From Ruminococcus sp. (GTDB lineage Bacteria > Bacillota > Clostridia > Oscillospirales > Ruminococcaceae), in NCBI GenBank assembly GCA_029060305.1, contig JAIDUG010000024.1:42193-106192 (forward strand): DNA of 64,000 nt, in the 5' to 3' direction. The notes under the pieces are model-generated. The model was not told where the DNA came from and ran no database searches. It was given only the letters and a program-made list of their open reading frames with translations. Each line of letters begins with the position of its first letter. Positions within the stretch are counted from its first letter, which is position 1. Both the position numbers and the translations under genes were made by a program. Of this stretch, positions 26,741-35,295 are shown in pieces.

Positions 26741-27592
26741 TTATACGGGAGCATAGAAGAATATTGAAGCTACCGTGTCGCCGTTGTACTGTATATCCAT
26801 TTCATTGTCACCGGAGCTGTAAACAATCATATTACCACTGACCGTGCCTTCTCCGTAAGCTGATTCAACTTCTGCACGTGTACTTCCGATTTTGATTCCT
26901 TTGTCTGTCTGATAGTCACCGCCGGTTATATTAATCTGGAATATATATTCTATATCACCGTCAACATAGCATTGTATTTCAAGTCCGTCATACTGATAAA
27001 TCTTGTCGTCATATCCGTTTGTAAGGCAAGCTGCACCGCCTCCGGAATAATTTGGTGTTCCGAGTGTTGCAATTATACCTGAAGCATCATTGAGCAGGTC
27101 TTCAATCTTGAATTTAGCCGGTTCAGTCGATACAGGTGTTTCATTGTTATTTTCTGTCGGTTGCGGATTTTCAGGAGCTTGTGTTTCTTCAGAAGTTTCT
27201 TCTTCCTTAGTAGTTTCTTCGGGTTGCTGTTCACTTGGCTCAGAAGTAGTTGTTTCTGATACCTGAGCAACAGTGGTCTCAGTTGTAGTATTGTCACTTG
27301 TTTCTTTAGCAGAAGCTGTAGTGGTCTTAGTTGTAGTTGTTTCGGTAGTAGTTGTTGTTTCCTCTTCTTCTGTAGTTGAAGTGGTTGTTTCTTCGGTAGT
27401 TGTTTCAGTAGTAGTAGTTTCCTTTTCTTCTGTAGTTGAAGTAGTTGTTTTTTCGGAAGTGCTTTTTTCAGATGTCTGTTGTTCACTGAGCGAAATACTT
27501 ACATCACTTTCATTACCGTCTTCTTTTCCGCACGAAACAGCAGACATTGCAAGAAATAACGCTGTTGCTACTAATAAAGCCTTTGAATTCAT
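26741..27592 (-). CDS. Thr-rich lipoprotein of the O-acylation gene string
   Basis: The 283-residue exported protein has a lipoprotein-type signal (AMSAVSCGKE, Cys near 22), a long low-complexity Thr/Glu/Ser linker (about 30-160, with repeated TTSTTEE units) and a compact C-terminal domain (about 165-283) with a Cys, Gly-rich turns (YSGGGAACL) and beta strands (LEIQCYVDGDIEYIFQINITGG). The C-terminal domain is unrecognised; its shape resembles small DUF4309-like secreted domains, but I am not sure. It lies 32 bp after the transglutaminase gene and 15 bp before the MBOAT gene, so it is likely cotranscribed. Confidence 0.75.
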   Translation of the reverse strand: MNSKALLVATALFLAMSAVSCGKEDGNESDVSISLSEQQTSEKSTSEKTTTSTTEEKETTTTETTTEETTTSTTEEEETTTTTETTTTKTTTASAKETSDNTTTETTVAQVSETTTSEPSEQQPEETTKEEETSEETQAPENPQPTENNNETPVSTEPAKFKIEDLLNDASGIIATLGTPNYSGGGAACLTNGYDDKIYQYDGLEIQCYVDGDIEYIFQINITGGDYQTDKGIKIGSTRAEVESAYGEGTVSGNMIVYSSGDNEMDIQYNGDTVASIFFYAPV

Positions 27593-27624
27593 AATATTTT
27601 CCTCCGTTAATTGTATTTGATAAA

Positions 27625-29112
27625 TCAGGCATATTTCGGGTAAACGTAGTTATAGAAAGTATAATTCTGTGATTGCAGATATTCAAAACTTACCTGAAAA
27701 TATCCGTTGCAGGTATCTGTGCAGTACCATATGTCGTTGAGTTTTATTTCATTCCAGTAGTGTTCACCCGCACCACGTCCCGTACCGTGTACTATTCTTG
27801 TCTCATAACCGGCTTGTTTGTAAAGCAGGTCTGTGATAGCCGCATAATAATAACATACTATAAATCGGTTATCGAAAGCATAGTTTGCGAAATATGACCA
27901 GCCTATAGCTTCAATCTGAGCCTGAGATTTTGTTTCTTCCATGTGACTGTATCTGTTGTTGTTTCTTACGAAATTGTATATAGCTTCTGTACTTGTGCCT
28001 ATCTCAGCAATTACAGAATTTGCCCTAAGCTGTACAGCAGAAAGAGGTTTAGCCTTTCCGTCCTCACCGATTTCTCTTCCGGCGATAGTAGTGTTTGTTT
28101 CCATTATTCCGTATTTATTGAAAAAATATTCATCGCCGTCAATATTCTTCCAGCCGAAAGCCATTTTTCCATCCGGCAGGAAATAGCACTGGTTATCATT
28201 TACAGTCTGCCAGCCGGAAAGCATAACGCCGTTATCACCAAAGATATATGTTCCGTCGTCTAATGTGACAAGACCTGTTACACGGGTGCAGTCCTCATTG
28301 AAATAGTAGGGAAGTCCCTCTATATCCTGCCAGCCTGTAAGACATACACCGTCTGCACCACTGTAGTAAACTTTATCATCTTTTGACGTTGCCCAGTCAG
28401 AAATACGCATAGCACCGTCTGTTTCCGAGAAGAAATATTTCTGTCCGTCAATTTCTGTTATTCCTCGTGACATAACGCCGTCTTCCTTGAAATAACGTGT
28501 ATAATCGTCAATGTCCTGCCAGCCTTTGAGAGCTTTTCCGTCTTCGCCTAAATAGAATACTTCATTATTATCGCTCTCAACAAACCCACCTGTAAGCATA
28601 TAACCTGCATTTCCGTCAAAACAGTATGTATCGTCATTAATAATAGTTTTGCCAATGGCAAGTGTACCGTCCTCATTTATGTAGTAGGTTTTTCCGTCAG
28701 ATTCCTGAAACCCTTGCTCCTTGATTTCCTGACCTTTATCGGACATGAGATGTGCGGTATCGTCTGTTTCCTTGAAAAATCCGGTTATTTTTCCGTTTTC
28801 GGAATCAATGTAGTAGTCTTTTCCGCAGTATTCAAACCAGCCTTTTACAGATTTTCCTGTTGTGGGGTCATAATAACGTCTCTGTCCGTCAACTGTACGC
28901 CAGCCTGTTTTAAGTACGCCGTTTGCAGAAAAAAGGTATTTTTCGCCGTCGATTTCCTGTTCGCCTGTCAGATAAGTGTCATCGTCGGTATAGTAGAAAA
29001 TACGACCTTTTTCGTCTGTTGACCAGTCGGCGTATACTGCTGTCGGTACTGCCGACATTATGCCGAGTACCGCTGTTAAAGTACACATAATAAGTTTTTT
29101 GTTTTTCTTCAT
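27625..29112 (-). CDS. Cell-wall-binding repeat protein with C-terminal transglutaminase-like domain
   Basis: This secreted protein of 495 residues has a signal peptide (1-28, ending VYA). It is followed by about fourteen 20-residue choline/glucan-binding type repeats (pattern GWQxIDGxxYYFNEDG, about 30-350). The C-terminal part is a transglutaminase-core-like domain (about 365-495) with the triad Cys in FIVCYYYA, His in GEHYWNEI and Asp in CTDTCNG. It could crosslink or cleave peptides at the cell wall. The start at 29112 has GAAAGGA upstream; the longer frame to 29166 has no such site. The adjacent acyltransferase genes suggest a shared surface-modification role (inference). Confidence 0.87.
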   Translation of the reverse strand: MKKNKKLIMCTLTAVLGIMSAVPTAVYADWSTDEKGRIFYYTDDDTYLTGEQEIDGEKYLFSANGVLKTGWRTVDGQRRYYDPTTGKSVKGWFEYCGKDYYIDSENGKITGFFKETDDTAHLMSDKGQEIKEQGFQESDGKTYYINEDGTLAIGKTIINDDTYCFDGNAGYMLTGGFVESDNNEVFYLGEDGKALKGWQDIDDYTRYFKEDGVMSRGITEIDGQKYFFSETDGAMRISDWATSKDDKVYYSGADGVCLTGWQDIEGLPYYFNEDCTRVTGLVTLDDGTYIFGDNGVMLSGWQTVNDNQCYFLPDGKMAFGWKNIDGDEYFFNKYGIMETNTTIAGREIGEDGKAKPLSAVQLRANSVIAEIGTSTEAIYNFVRNNNRYSHMEETKSQAQIEAIGWSYFANYAFDNRFIVCYYYAAITDLLYKQAGYETRIVHGTGRGAGEHYWNEIKLNDIWYCTDTCNGYFQVSFEYLQSQNYTFYNYVYPKYA

Positions 29113-29190
29113 AATTTTTTCCTTTCTTTTTTGAATTACAGTAAATATATTCGGAGAGCCGGACAATAAAAGGACATTTTTCTGTAATAA

Positions 29191-30147
29191 TTATTTTTCT
29201 GAATTGGTTTCGGGAATGACTATTTCTTCACGCATAAATTTAGTTTCGTCGCAGTTGCATATCATAAATGATACAGCTTTCTGACAGTTTGATATTACGC
29301 ATTGCATAGCATCTCCGCCGTATTCACCGTCTCTTGTCCACGTTGCCGGTTCTTCGTCGAGACAGGTAAAAGTTATTCTGTCAGTCCGGAAGAACTTTAT
29401 ATATTCCTTGTCGACTTCCTCAGATATGTTGAGAAGTGACTGTACTATCTGTCTGAGCTGTATCAGATTGGACGGTTTCTTAATCAGTACAACTTCAAAT
29501 ACACCGTCGTCAAGCATAAAGTCATTTATTGAAAGAAGTCCTGCAACAGACGAGGAGTTTGTAACCATTCCGAAAAGAAAATCACCCTCTATAACGTTGT
29601 TTTCGTATTCGATACGCATATACTTTGAACGTATACTCGTAAGTTGCATAAGACCGTTTAATATATATGCGGTGTGTCCTAAAGTGTTTTTAATTTTCTG
29701 AGGGGTTTCGTAGGTTATGTTTGTGAACGCTCCGAAAGCTGCAATATACATAAAGTAGTCATCATTGAAACGTCCTACATCGCAGTTTTTAGGTTTTCCG
29801 TCAATAATCCACTGTACAGCGTCCATAATGTTTTTCGGAATATCAAGGCTCTGTGCGAAATCGTTTGTAGACCCTGCCGGAATGTATCCGACTGTAATGC
29901 GGTTATCACTTTTCATAATTCCTTGTAGACAACGACTTAATGTACCGTCACCGCCTGCACATACGAGAATGTCAAATTTATTTTCGCAAGCATAATATGC
30001 AGAATCGGAAGCGTCCTGACCGCTCTGTGTGGGGTGTACTGTGACCTCTCCGCCGATTTTGGTAAATTCATTTATAATATTACCGAGATTTTCGCTTATC
30101 AATGCTTTTCCTGCAACGAGGTTTACAATAAGATATATTTTTATCAT
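29191..30147 (-). CDS. Diacylglycerol/lipid kinase family protein (DagK/YegS type)
   Basis: The 318-residue protein has the DAGK catalytic domain: NLVAGKAL (about 8-16) and the diglycine loop CAGGDGTLSRCL (about 62-73) for ATP binding, VGYIPAGSTNDFAQSL (about 84-99), and a C-terminal beta-sandwich with LDDGVFEVVLI and DGE (about 275). Relatives phosphorylate diacylglycerol or undecaprenol for lipid recycling during lipoteichoic acid synthesis. AGGAGG lies upstream. It begins the leftward gene string toward the transglutaminase and acyltransferase genes; the 78-bp gap to the next gene has no terminator, so cotranscription is possible. Confidence 0.9.
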   Translation of the reverse strand: MIKIYLIVNLVAGKALISENLGNIINEFTKIGGEVTVHPTQSGQDASDSAYYACENKFDILVCAGGDGTLSRCLQGIMKSDNRITVGYIPAGSTNDFAQSLDIPKNIMDAVQWIIDGKPKNCDVGRFNDDYFMYIAAFGAFTNITYETPQKIKNTLGHTAYILNGLMQLTSIRSKYMRIEYENNVIEGDFLFGMVTNSSSVAGLLSINDFMLDDGVFEVVLIKKPSNLIQLRQIVQSLLNISEEVDKEYIKFFRTDRITFTCLDEEPATWTRDGEYGGDAMQCVISNCQKAVSFMICNCDETKFMREEIVIPETNSEK

Positions 30148-30170
30148 GTTAAAAAATCCTCCTGATACTT

Positions 30171-30199
30171 ATTATATAATGATTTGATATTTTTTTCAA
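30171..30199 (-). promoter_or_regulatory. Promoter of the lipid-kinase gene
   Basis: The minus strand has TTGAAA, a 17-bp spacer and TATAAT just upstream of AGGAGG. Confidence 0.72.
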
Positions 30200-30242
30200 T
30201 AGCGGAAGATATAATTAAAAGAAAAAAATAATTCCAGACCTC

Positions 30243-30271
30243 TTGACATTTCCGGACAGTTGTGATATAAT
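30243..30271 (+). promoter_or_regulatory. Promoter of tRNA-Gln
   Basis: Perfect TTGACA and TATAAT with a 17-bp spacer, 32 bp before the tRNA. Confidence 0.9.
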
Positions 30272-30302
30272 TTAAAAGTCGAGTGAGACAGATACAAAAT
30301 AT

Positions 30303-30378
30303 TGGGGTGTCGCCAAGCGGTAAGGCAACGGACTCTGACTCCGTCATTTCGAGGGTTCAAATCCTTCCACCCCAACCA
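30303..30378 (+). tRNA. tRNA-Gln (anticodon CUG)
   Basis: The 76-nt cloverleaf has acceptor TGGGGTG paired with CACCCCA, D-arm GCCAAGCGGTAAGGC, anticodon stem ACGGA/TCCGT around CTCTGAC (anticodon CTG) and T-arm GAGGGTTCAAATCCTTC. Its CCA end is encoded. The U1-A72 pair and the sequence are typical of bacterial tRNA-Gln. It is a single gene between divergent operons. Confidence 0.96.
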
Positions 30379-30382
30379 TATT

Positions 30383-30421
30383 AAAAAGAAAAGTTCGAAT
30401 ATTCGGGCTTTTTTCTTTTTT
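30383..30421. terminator. Terminator after tRNA-Gln (probably bidirectional)
   Basis: AAAAAGAAAAG and CTTTTTTCTTTTT flank a short loop, giving an A/T-rich stem with T-runs in both directions. It can also serve the leftward gene that ends at 30432. Confidence 0.65.
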
Positions 30422-30431
30422 TAAATCTGTA

Positions 30432-30953
30432 TTATTCTGTTGTCCCGACAATAAAAAGTACAACCCATTCGTCGTATGTAATGAAAAGACAGTTAAATCC
30501 CATGTATAAATATACACGTCCTAATATTTCAACGTTTCTGTAGTAGGGGAATTTCAGTACATATATACCTGTCGGCTTATTCAGATACCAGTTAAGTTGA
30601 CGGAAAAATTCTTCTACTTTTTCGGGAACGTCCTTTTCAGACGAATATTCCGAAATCATATCACAAAGAATTTTTTCAGCGTCAGTATTTACTTTTTCCA
30701 ACTGTAAATTAAGTCCGTTTATATAATCTTCCTGTAAGTTTATTCCGTCTGTTATGTTATAACCATGCAGACGTTTTTTTATAATTTCGTTAATATTTGA
30801 AATGTCATTGTTTTCAATACGGAAAATATCAGTTTCAAAGGCATATCCGTAATCACATAACATTGAAAGATTACTGGAAAGAACGTCAACTACTCCTGCA
30901 AGAAATCCCGTATCACCTTTTTCATTTTCAAAATTCCAGTATTCTTTACCCAT
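30432..30953 (-). CDS. Hypothetical protein of the SUKH cluster
   Basis: The 173-residue soluble protein begins MGKEYWNFENEKGDTGFLAG and has a mixed helical N-terminal half and a beta-rich C-terminal half (GIYVLKFPYYRNVEILGRVYLY). I do not recognise a family. AGGAG precedes the ATG at 30953; a longer frame would overlap the upstream gene and lacks a ribosome-binding site. It is the last gene of a leftward cluster of SMI1/KNR4-like proteins, suggesting an immunity-protein role (inference). Confidence 0.7.
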   Translation of the reverse strand: MGKEYWNFENEKGDTGFLAGVVDVLSSNLSMLCDYGYAFETDIFRIENNDISNINEIIKKRLHGYNITDGINLQEDYINGLNLQLEKVNTDAEKILCDMISEYSSEKDVPEKVEEFFRQLNWYLNKPTGIYVLKFPYYRNVEILGRVYLYMGFNCLFITYDEWVVLFIVGTTE

Positions 30954-30981
30954 AAATGAAATCTCCTGTAAATCAACATTC

Positions 30982-31488
30982 TTAAGGTACATTTTCGTCA
31001 GTACCGTCAATGCAACCCTCAATCCATTCAAGAAAATTCTTGTTAGTTATTTCAAGATACATTTCATATATTCCGATAATTTCACCGTAATGTTTACCCT
31101 TAACAACAATACTATATGCCATTCCGCAACCTAAATCCATTAAATCAATGTTTCCGCAATACAGAAAAGAATAGTCGTTGATACAAAGGTAATCGTCATA
31201 AGTCAAGTCATTTTCTACATTGAAGTCTGTATTTATTAACTTTTTGTTAAAGCACCAGTTTTCAAAAGGTTCTAAATTGCAAATGTCATCAGGATATAAT
31301 ACAGCACCGTCTGAAACTTTCGTGTAGAAATCAACAATTCCCTGAGGAAGTTTTATCTGATACTTATTTTCAAATTCAGTAATCTTTTCAATCGGAAGTG
31401 TTTCAAGATAGACTTCTTCTTCACCGTCTGAATTTTCACGTAATCTTTCAATAAGTTTTGACTTTATTCTTTCAAGTTGATTTTCCAT
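30982..31488 (-). CDS. SMI1/KNR4 (SUKH) family protein, copy 2 of a tandem pair
   Basis: The 168-residue protein has the SUKH pattern: ITEFENKYQIKLPQGIVDFYTKVSDGAVLYP (about 33-63), then a conserved hydrophobic and Asp-rich core and the C-terminal FLEWIEGCIDGT. SUKH proteins are common immunity proteins against polymorphic toxins. Its first 50 or so residues are identical to the gene just upstream (31505-32026) and the nucleotide sequence is almost unchanged, so the pair arose by a recent tandem duplication. The middle has diverged (YDDYLCINDYSFLYCGNIDL against YDDYCDIKKSTKDYSFESCG). Confidence 0.85.
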   Translation of the reverse strand: MENQLERIKSKLIERLRENSDGEEEVYLETLPIEKITEFENKYQIKLPQGIVDFYTKVSDGAVLYPDDICNLEPFENWCFNKKLINTDFNVENDLTYDDYLCINDYSFLYCGNIDLMDLGCGMAYSIVVKGKHYGEIIGIYEMYLEITNKNFLEWIEGCIDGTDENVP

Positions 31489-31504
31489 AAAATAAACTCC
31501 TTTA

Positions 31505-32026
31505 CTAAAGCATATATTCTTCAGTGCCGTCAATACAACCCTCAATCCATTCAAGGAAATTTTTGTTTGTTATTTCAAGGTACATTTCAAGTAATGCGAT
31601 TATTTCACCGTAATGTTTTCCCTTGACTACTATGTTATACGTCATGGCACAACCTAAATACATTAATTCAATATTACCACAACTCTCAAAAGAATAATCT
31701 TTCGTACTTTTTTTTATATCACAGTAATCATCATATGTTACATCATTTTCTATATTGAAATCCGTATGTATTGAATTTTTGTCAAAGTGCCAGTTTTCAA
31801 AAGGGTCTAAATTGCATATTTTCTCATCTGGATATAATACAGCACCGTTTGAAACTTTCGTGTAAAAGTCAACAATTCCCTGTGGAAGTTTTATCTGATA
31901 CTTATTTTCAAATTCAGTAATCTTTTCAATCGGAAGTGTTTCAAGATAGACTTCTTCTTCACCGTCTGAATTTTCACGTAATCTTTCAATAAGTTTGGAT
32001 TTTATTCTTTCAAGCTGATTTTCCAT
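31505..32026 (-). CDS. SMI1/KNR4 (SUKH) family protein, copy 1 of a tandem pair
   Basis: The 173-residue paralogue of the next gene downstream shares MENQLERIKSKLIERL and the LPQGIVDFYTKVSNGAVLYPDE core. The middle carries a four-residue longer loop (CDIKKSTKDYSFE). AAGGAG precedes the start. A cytosolic immunity role against a secreted or injected toxin is known for the superfamily, but no toxin gene is seen next to it here. Confidence 0.85.
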   Translation of the reverse strand: MENQLERIKSKLIERLRENSDGEEEVYLETLPIEKITEFENKYQIKLPQGIVDFYTKVSNGAVLYPDEKICNLDPFENWHFDKNSIHTDFNIENDVTYDDYCDIKKSTKDYSFESCGNIELMYLGCAMTYNIVVKGKHYGEIIALLEMYLEITNKNFLEWIEGCIDGTEEYML

Positions 32027-32048
32027 AAAATAAGCTCCTTTATATTAA

Positions 32049-32813
32049 TTATTTATATATTGTGTATATTATCATATTATTTTCCTTATTCTGAAATATA
32101 AACAAAACTTTTTTTTCTGAATCATAGCACCATGAAACCCAGTCATTATTGCTTGTCCGATACATTGAAGAAAATTTTTTAAGATTATCAGGTACTATTC
32201 CGTATTTGCTGATAATTTCTTCAGAATTGGTTTTATGTATATCATAGTTCCAGCCATAATCTTTTAAAACTCTTCTTGCTGTATGATAACATTCACATGA
32301 AACAGCATCGCATACTACAACAGAAAGATATTCTGACAAACTATTATATAGCAGTTTCCAATCAGTAATATTATTTGCTTCATGGTACATATAAACAGGT
32401 GGATTTTCCATATTCAAATCTTTTTTTCTGATACCAAAGTATACTATACAACCTGCATAATCATTTCCTATCATCATATAGTCGTCAACAAGGTTTTGCC
32501 ATTCTGAAACTGGTGATTCTATAAACGGAAAATATTCATTGTCAATTTCTGTGTTTTCTTTCGTCAATTCACTTATAGTTATTTTTATCCATTCATAAAG
32601 AAAATAAAAGGGGGATTCTTCACTGTAATCCCATATATCAGCAGTTTCCAGAATACCGTTTGAAGAACACATAAACTTTTTAAATATAGACGGCAGAACA
32701 ATATTATAATTTTCTTCAATAAGTTTCAGTTTTTCGTTCATATGCTTTTTCTTTGGAATATTGTAAAATATATCCAGTACGTCAACTGCCGAAAGTTTAT
32801 AATTTATATTCAT
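32049..32813 (-). CDS. SUKH/SMI1-like protein, larger
   Basis: The 254-residue protein has the SUKH-type opening LKLIEENYNIVLPSIFKKFMCSSNG (about 28-52), then DYMMIGNDYAGCIVYFGIRKKD (about 110-130), which matches the beta core of SMI1/KNR4 proteins, and an additional C-terminal part with WCYDSEKKVLFIFQNK. It is the first gene of the leftward cluster. GAGAGGA lies about 8 nt before the start. Its codon use is more AT-rich than the nearby housekeeping genes. Confidence 0.75.
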   Translation of the reverse strand: MNINYKLSAVDVLDIFYNIPKKKHMNEKLKLIEENYNIVLPSIFKKFMCSSNGILETADIWDYSEESPFYFLYEWIKITISELTKENTEIDNEYFPFIESPVSEWQNLVDDYMMIGNDYAGCIVYFGIRKKDLNMENPPVYMYHEANNITDWKLLYNSLSEYLSVVVCDAVSCECYHTARRVLKDYGWNYDIHKTNSEEIISKYGIVPDNLKKFSSMYRTSNNDWVSWCYDSEKKVLFIFQNKENNMIIYTIYK

Positions 32814-32847
32814 TTGTTTTTCCTCTCAATTGGTTTTTATTGTTCAT

Positions 32848-32876
32848 ATTATAACACTCTATGTCGGAAAAATCAA
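32848..32876 (-). promoter_or_regulatory. Promoter of the SUKH cluster
   Basis: The minus strand has TTGATT, a 17-bp spacer and TATAAT, about 30 bp before the first SUKH gene. No terminator is seen within the cluster, so all four genes are probably one transcript. Confidence 0.75.
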
Positions 32877-32887
32877 GAATATTTCAA

Positions 32888-32921
32888 TAAAAAACAATGA
32901 AAGCCGGATTTCTCCGGCTCT
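32888..32921 (-). terminator. Terminator of the beta-helix lipoprotein gene
   Basis: AGCCGGA and TCCGGCT form a 7-bp GC-rich stem with a 4-nt loop; on the minus strand a T-rich tract follows after a few bases. Confidence 0.8.
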
Positions 32922-32966
32922 CACTGTTTATAGGGTGGTTTATATGAAATTAGAAGATGGCATAAT

Positions 32967-35162
32967 TTACTGACGGGGTTGTTTAAAACCGTGTCCGCCG
33001 TCTATATCGGGAGGTTCAGGCATACCGTCAGGACGTTCATGAGTTCCATCGTCATTGCCGTGCATATGCATACCGCCTCCGCCGAAACCTCCGCCCATTG
33101 TGGACTGTCTGCCGACATACGAAACAACACTTTCTGCCGTAAAGTTTCCGGCTTCTGCACCGTCGTTATTGTAACCTCCGGTCTCATAAAGTCCATGTAC
33201 CTCGCTCTTTGAGGAAGTACCGCCTGTATAGAATGTATAAGTTGTACCGTTTTTTATATCGGGAGAACTTATTACAATATTATCAAATTGTTTTGCAGGT
33301 GAAAAACTTATTATTTCGTTTCCGGAATCGTCGGAAAGTGTAACAAGAGTGCCACCGTCAGATGTACTGTCAAAAGTTGCTGAAACTGCATTCTGTGTAG
33401 ATTTTTCTGACGGACTTTCAGCCATATCTGACATACCAACCGCAACAACTGTACCACCTGTAATGATAATTTCACCGTTGCTGTCCAAAGCACCGTTACC
33501 GCCGTTTTCAGGACCGTCTACTATAATAGTTCCGCCACTAATATTTATATCTCCGTTTGAGTCGAGACCATCACCGGAAGCGTTTACATAAACAGTTCCG
33601 CCATTGATATTAAGCATAATAGAATCCGAATATGTTCCCATACCGGACTGATTAGTTTCACCGTCGCTTGCATTGAATCCGTCGTCAGAAGCATTTATTT
33701 CAACTGAACCGCCGTTAACAATTATAACAGTAGCTTCGATACCCTCATAGGATTTCGTAATATTTACCGAACCATTGTTAATAGTCGTCGTATTATCGGA
33801 GTGAATACCTTTGTTACCTGTTTCAAGGGTAATATTTCCGTTTTCTATACAGACATCTGCGTTTGAATGTATTGCATCATCTGCGGAATTTATATTGAAT
33901 GTTCCACCGAGTATGTTTATTTCGGCAGAAGCCTTTATACCTTTTGTACTTACAGTATCGGAAGTATTATCATTGTTTTCCGTACTGAATGCGAGTTGTT
34001 CAGGATTATCGGGCATTTCAGAATTAAATTTTTCAAAGTCATCAGGATTGAAATTTCTGAAATCTTCAGGATTGAAGTCTCCGAAATTATCCGGCATATC
34101 CGGCATTTCGCCCTTATTGAATCCGCCACCACGTCCGAAACCTCCGCCTTTACCAAATCCGCCGAAGTCGTCATTATGGACTTTAGTAGACGCTGAACTT
34201 CCGCCACCGGAAGTTATATTGAATATACCGTCTGTAGAAGTGAAGATTGTTTCTGCCTGTATACCGTCGCCGTCTGCATTGATATTCAAAGTACCGCCCT
34301 CGACGTGAACAAATCCCAGTGAAACATCATCAGTATTTGTTGCTTTTATACCGTCCTGACCGGCTGTAATATTCAATTCACCATTTGCAACAGCTACATA
34401 ATCTTTTGCTTTTATGCCGTCACCGACTGAGTTTACAGTAATCTTACCGCCTGTAATGACAACATCATCCTTTGAACGTATACCGTCATTGTAGTTGCCG
34501 GTCACTTCAATTTCACCGTTGCCGTTGATTGTGAGACTGTCTTTACTGAAAATAACTGCATCAGGTTCAGATTTTTCAGTGTCTGCGAAAACGTATTCAG
34601 TACCGTCTGAAAGATAATTTTTACTGTTTTCAGCAAGTGTAATGAAAACTTTCTTTGCACTTGAAACGTAAATTGCGGAAGAATTACTGCAATTTATTGA
34701 AGCATTATCGAGTACAAGCTGAACTTTGTTTTTGTCAGCATCAACAATAATCTGTCCGTCGTCGAGGATACCTGTTAAATGATAGATACCCTCGTCGGTA
34801 ATCGTCACTTTTGAGCCGTCAACCGTCACTCCGCTACCAATAATTTCAGCACTTTTTCCTGTAAACGATATTTCAGTCGTCGGACTTGAATAATCAGGAT
34901 TCAGGTCTCTGTCTGAAAAAAGCTCGCTGTCGGAAGTTTTTACAGACGACGACAAAAGAACAGAATTTTTTTCTGCGACTGTTTCGTCGGATTCTGTTGT
35001 TTCGATTTCAGCCGGTTCTGTATTATCAGTAGTTCCGGCTGAAATTGTAGTTGTCATTTTCTCGGAAGTTGTCGTTCCGGAATCAGAATTATTTTCACTG
35101 CAAGCAGTTGCCATAACAGCAAAGACCATAGCAGTCATCATAATGCGATTAAAATTACTCAT
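32967..35162 (-). CDS. Cthe_2159-like (DUF4353) beta-helix lipoprotein
   Basis: The 731-residue exported protein has a lipoprotein-like signal (AVMATACSEN, Cys near 21), a Thr/Glu-rich linker (about 25-95) and then a long right-handed beta-helix-like region with repeating units such as GGTLNINADGDGIQAE, KGIKASAEINILGGT and NGDINISGGTIIVDG (about 100-600). Cthe_2159 of Clostridium thermocellum, the founding member as I recall it, binds acidic polysaccharide and cellulose and resembles pectate lyases. A Gly/Phe/Asp/Pro-rich insert (about 325-385, GGGFGRGGGFNKG then repeated FNPxDF) and a Gly/His/Pro-rich tail are unusual. Calcium-rich Asp loops are likely. It is monocistronic. Confidence 0.87.
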   Translation of the reverse strand: MSNFNRIMMTAMVFAVMATACSENNSDSGTTTSEKMTTTISAGTTDNTEPAEIETTESDETVAEKNSVLLSSSVKTSDSELFSDRDLNPDYSSPTTEISFTGKSAEIIGSGVTVDGSKVTITDEGIYHLTGILDDGQIIVDADKNKVQLVLDNASINCSNSSAIYVSSAKKVFITLAENSKNYLSDGTEYVFADTEKSEPDAVIFSKDSLTINGNGEIEVTGNYNDGIRSKDDVVITGGKITVNSVGDGIKAKDYVAVANGELNITAGQDGIKATNTDDVSLGFVHVEGGTLNINADGDGIQAETIFTSTDGIFNITSGGGSSASTKVHNDDFGGFGKGGGFGRGGGFNKGEMPDMPDNFGDFNPEDFRNFNPDDFEKFNSEMPDNPEQLAFSTENNDNTSDTVSTKGIKASAEINILGGTFNINSADDAIHSNADVCIENGNITLETGNKGIHSDNTTTINNGSVNITKSYEGIEATVIIVNGGSVEINASDDGFNASDGETNQSGMGTYSDSIMLNINGGTVYVNASGDGLDSNGDINISGGTIIVDGPENGGNGALDSNGEIIITGGTVVAVGMSDMAESPSEKSTQNAVSATFDSTSDGGTLVTLSDDSGNEIISFSPAKQFDNIVISSPDIKNGTTYTFYTGGTSSKSEVHGLYETGGYNNDGAEAGNFTAESVVSYVGRQSTMGGGFGGGGMHMHGNDDGTHERPDGMPEPPDIDGGHGFKQPRQ

Positions 35163-35295
35163 AGTATCACCAAATATAAAAAGTTACCGATTCCGCTTGT
35201 TTCTTTTGTTTTATCTTTCTATAGTTGTATTATAAATCGTCAATATGTAAGTCGTGTGAAAATTTTCTGAATAACTGAAAAAAATTCTGCTTGTT

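Noticed and set aside
33811..34308. Plus-strand ORF rich in Pro, Ser and Lys opposite the beta-helix lipoprotein
   Set aside because: It is the antisense reading of the repeat gene, with no ribosome-binding site and biased composition that mirrors the other strand.
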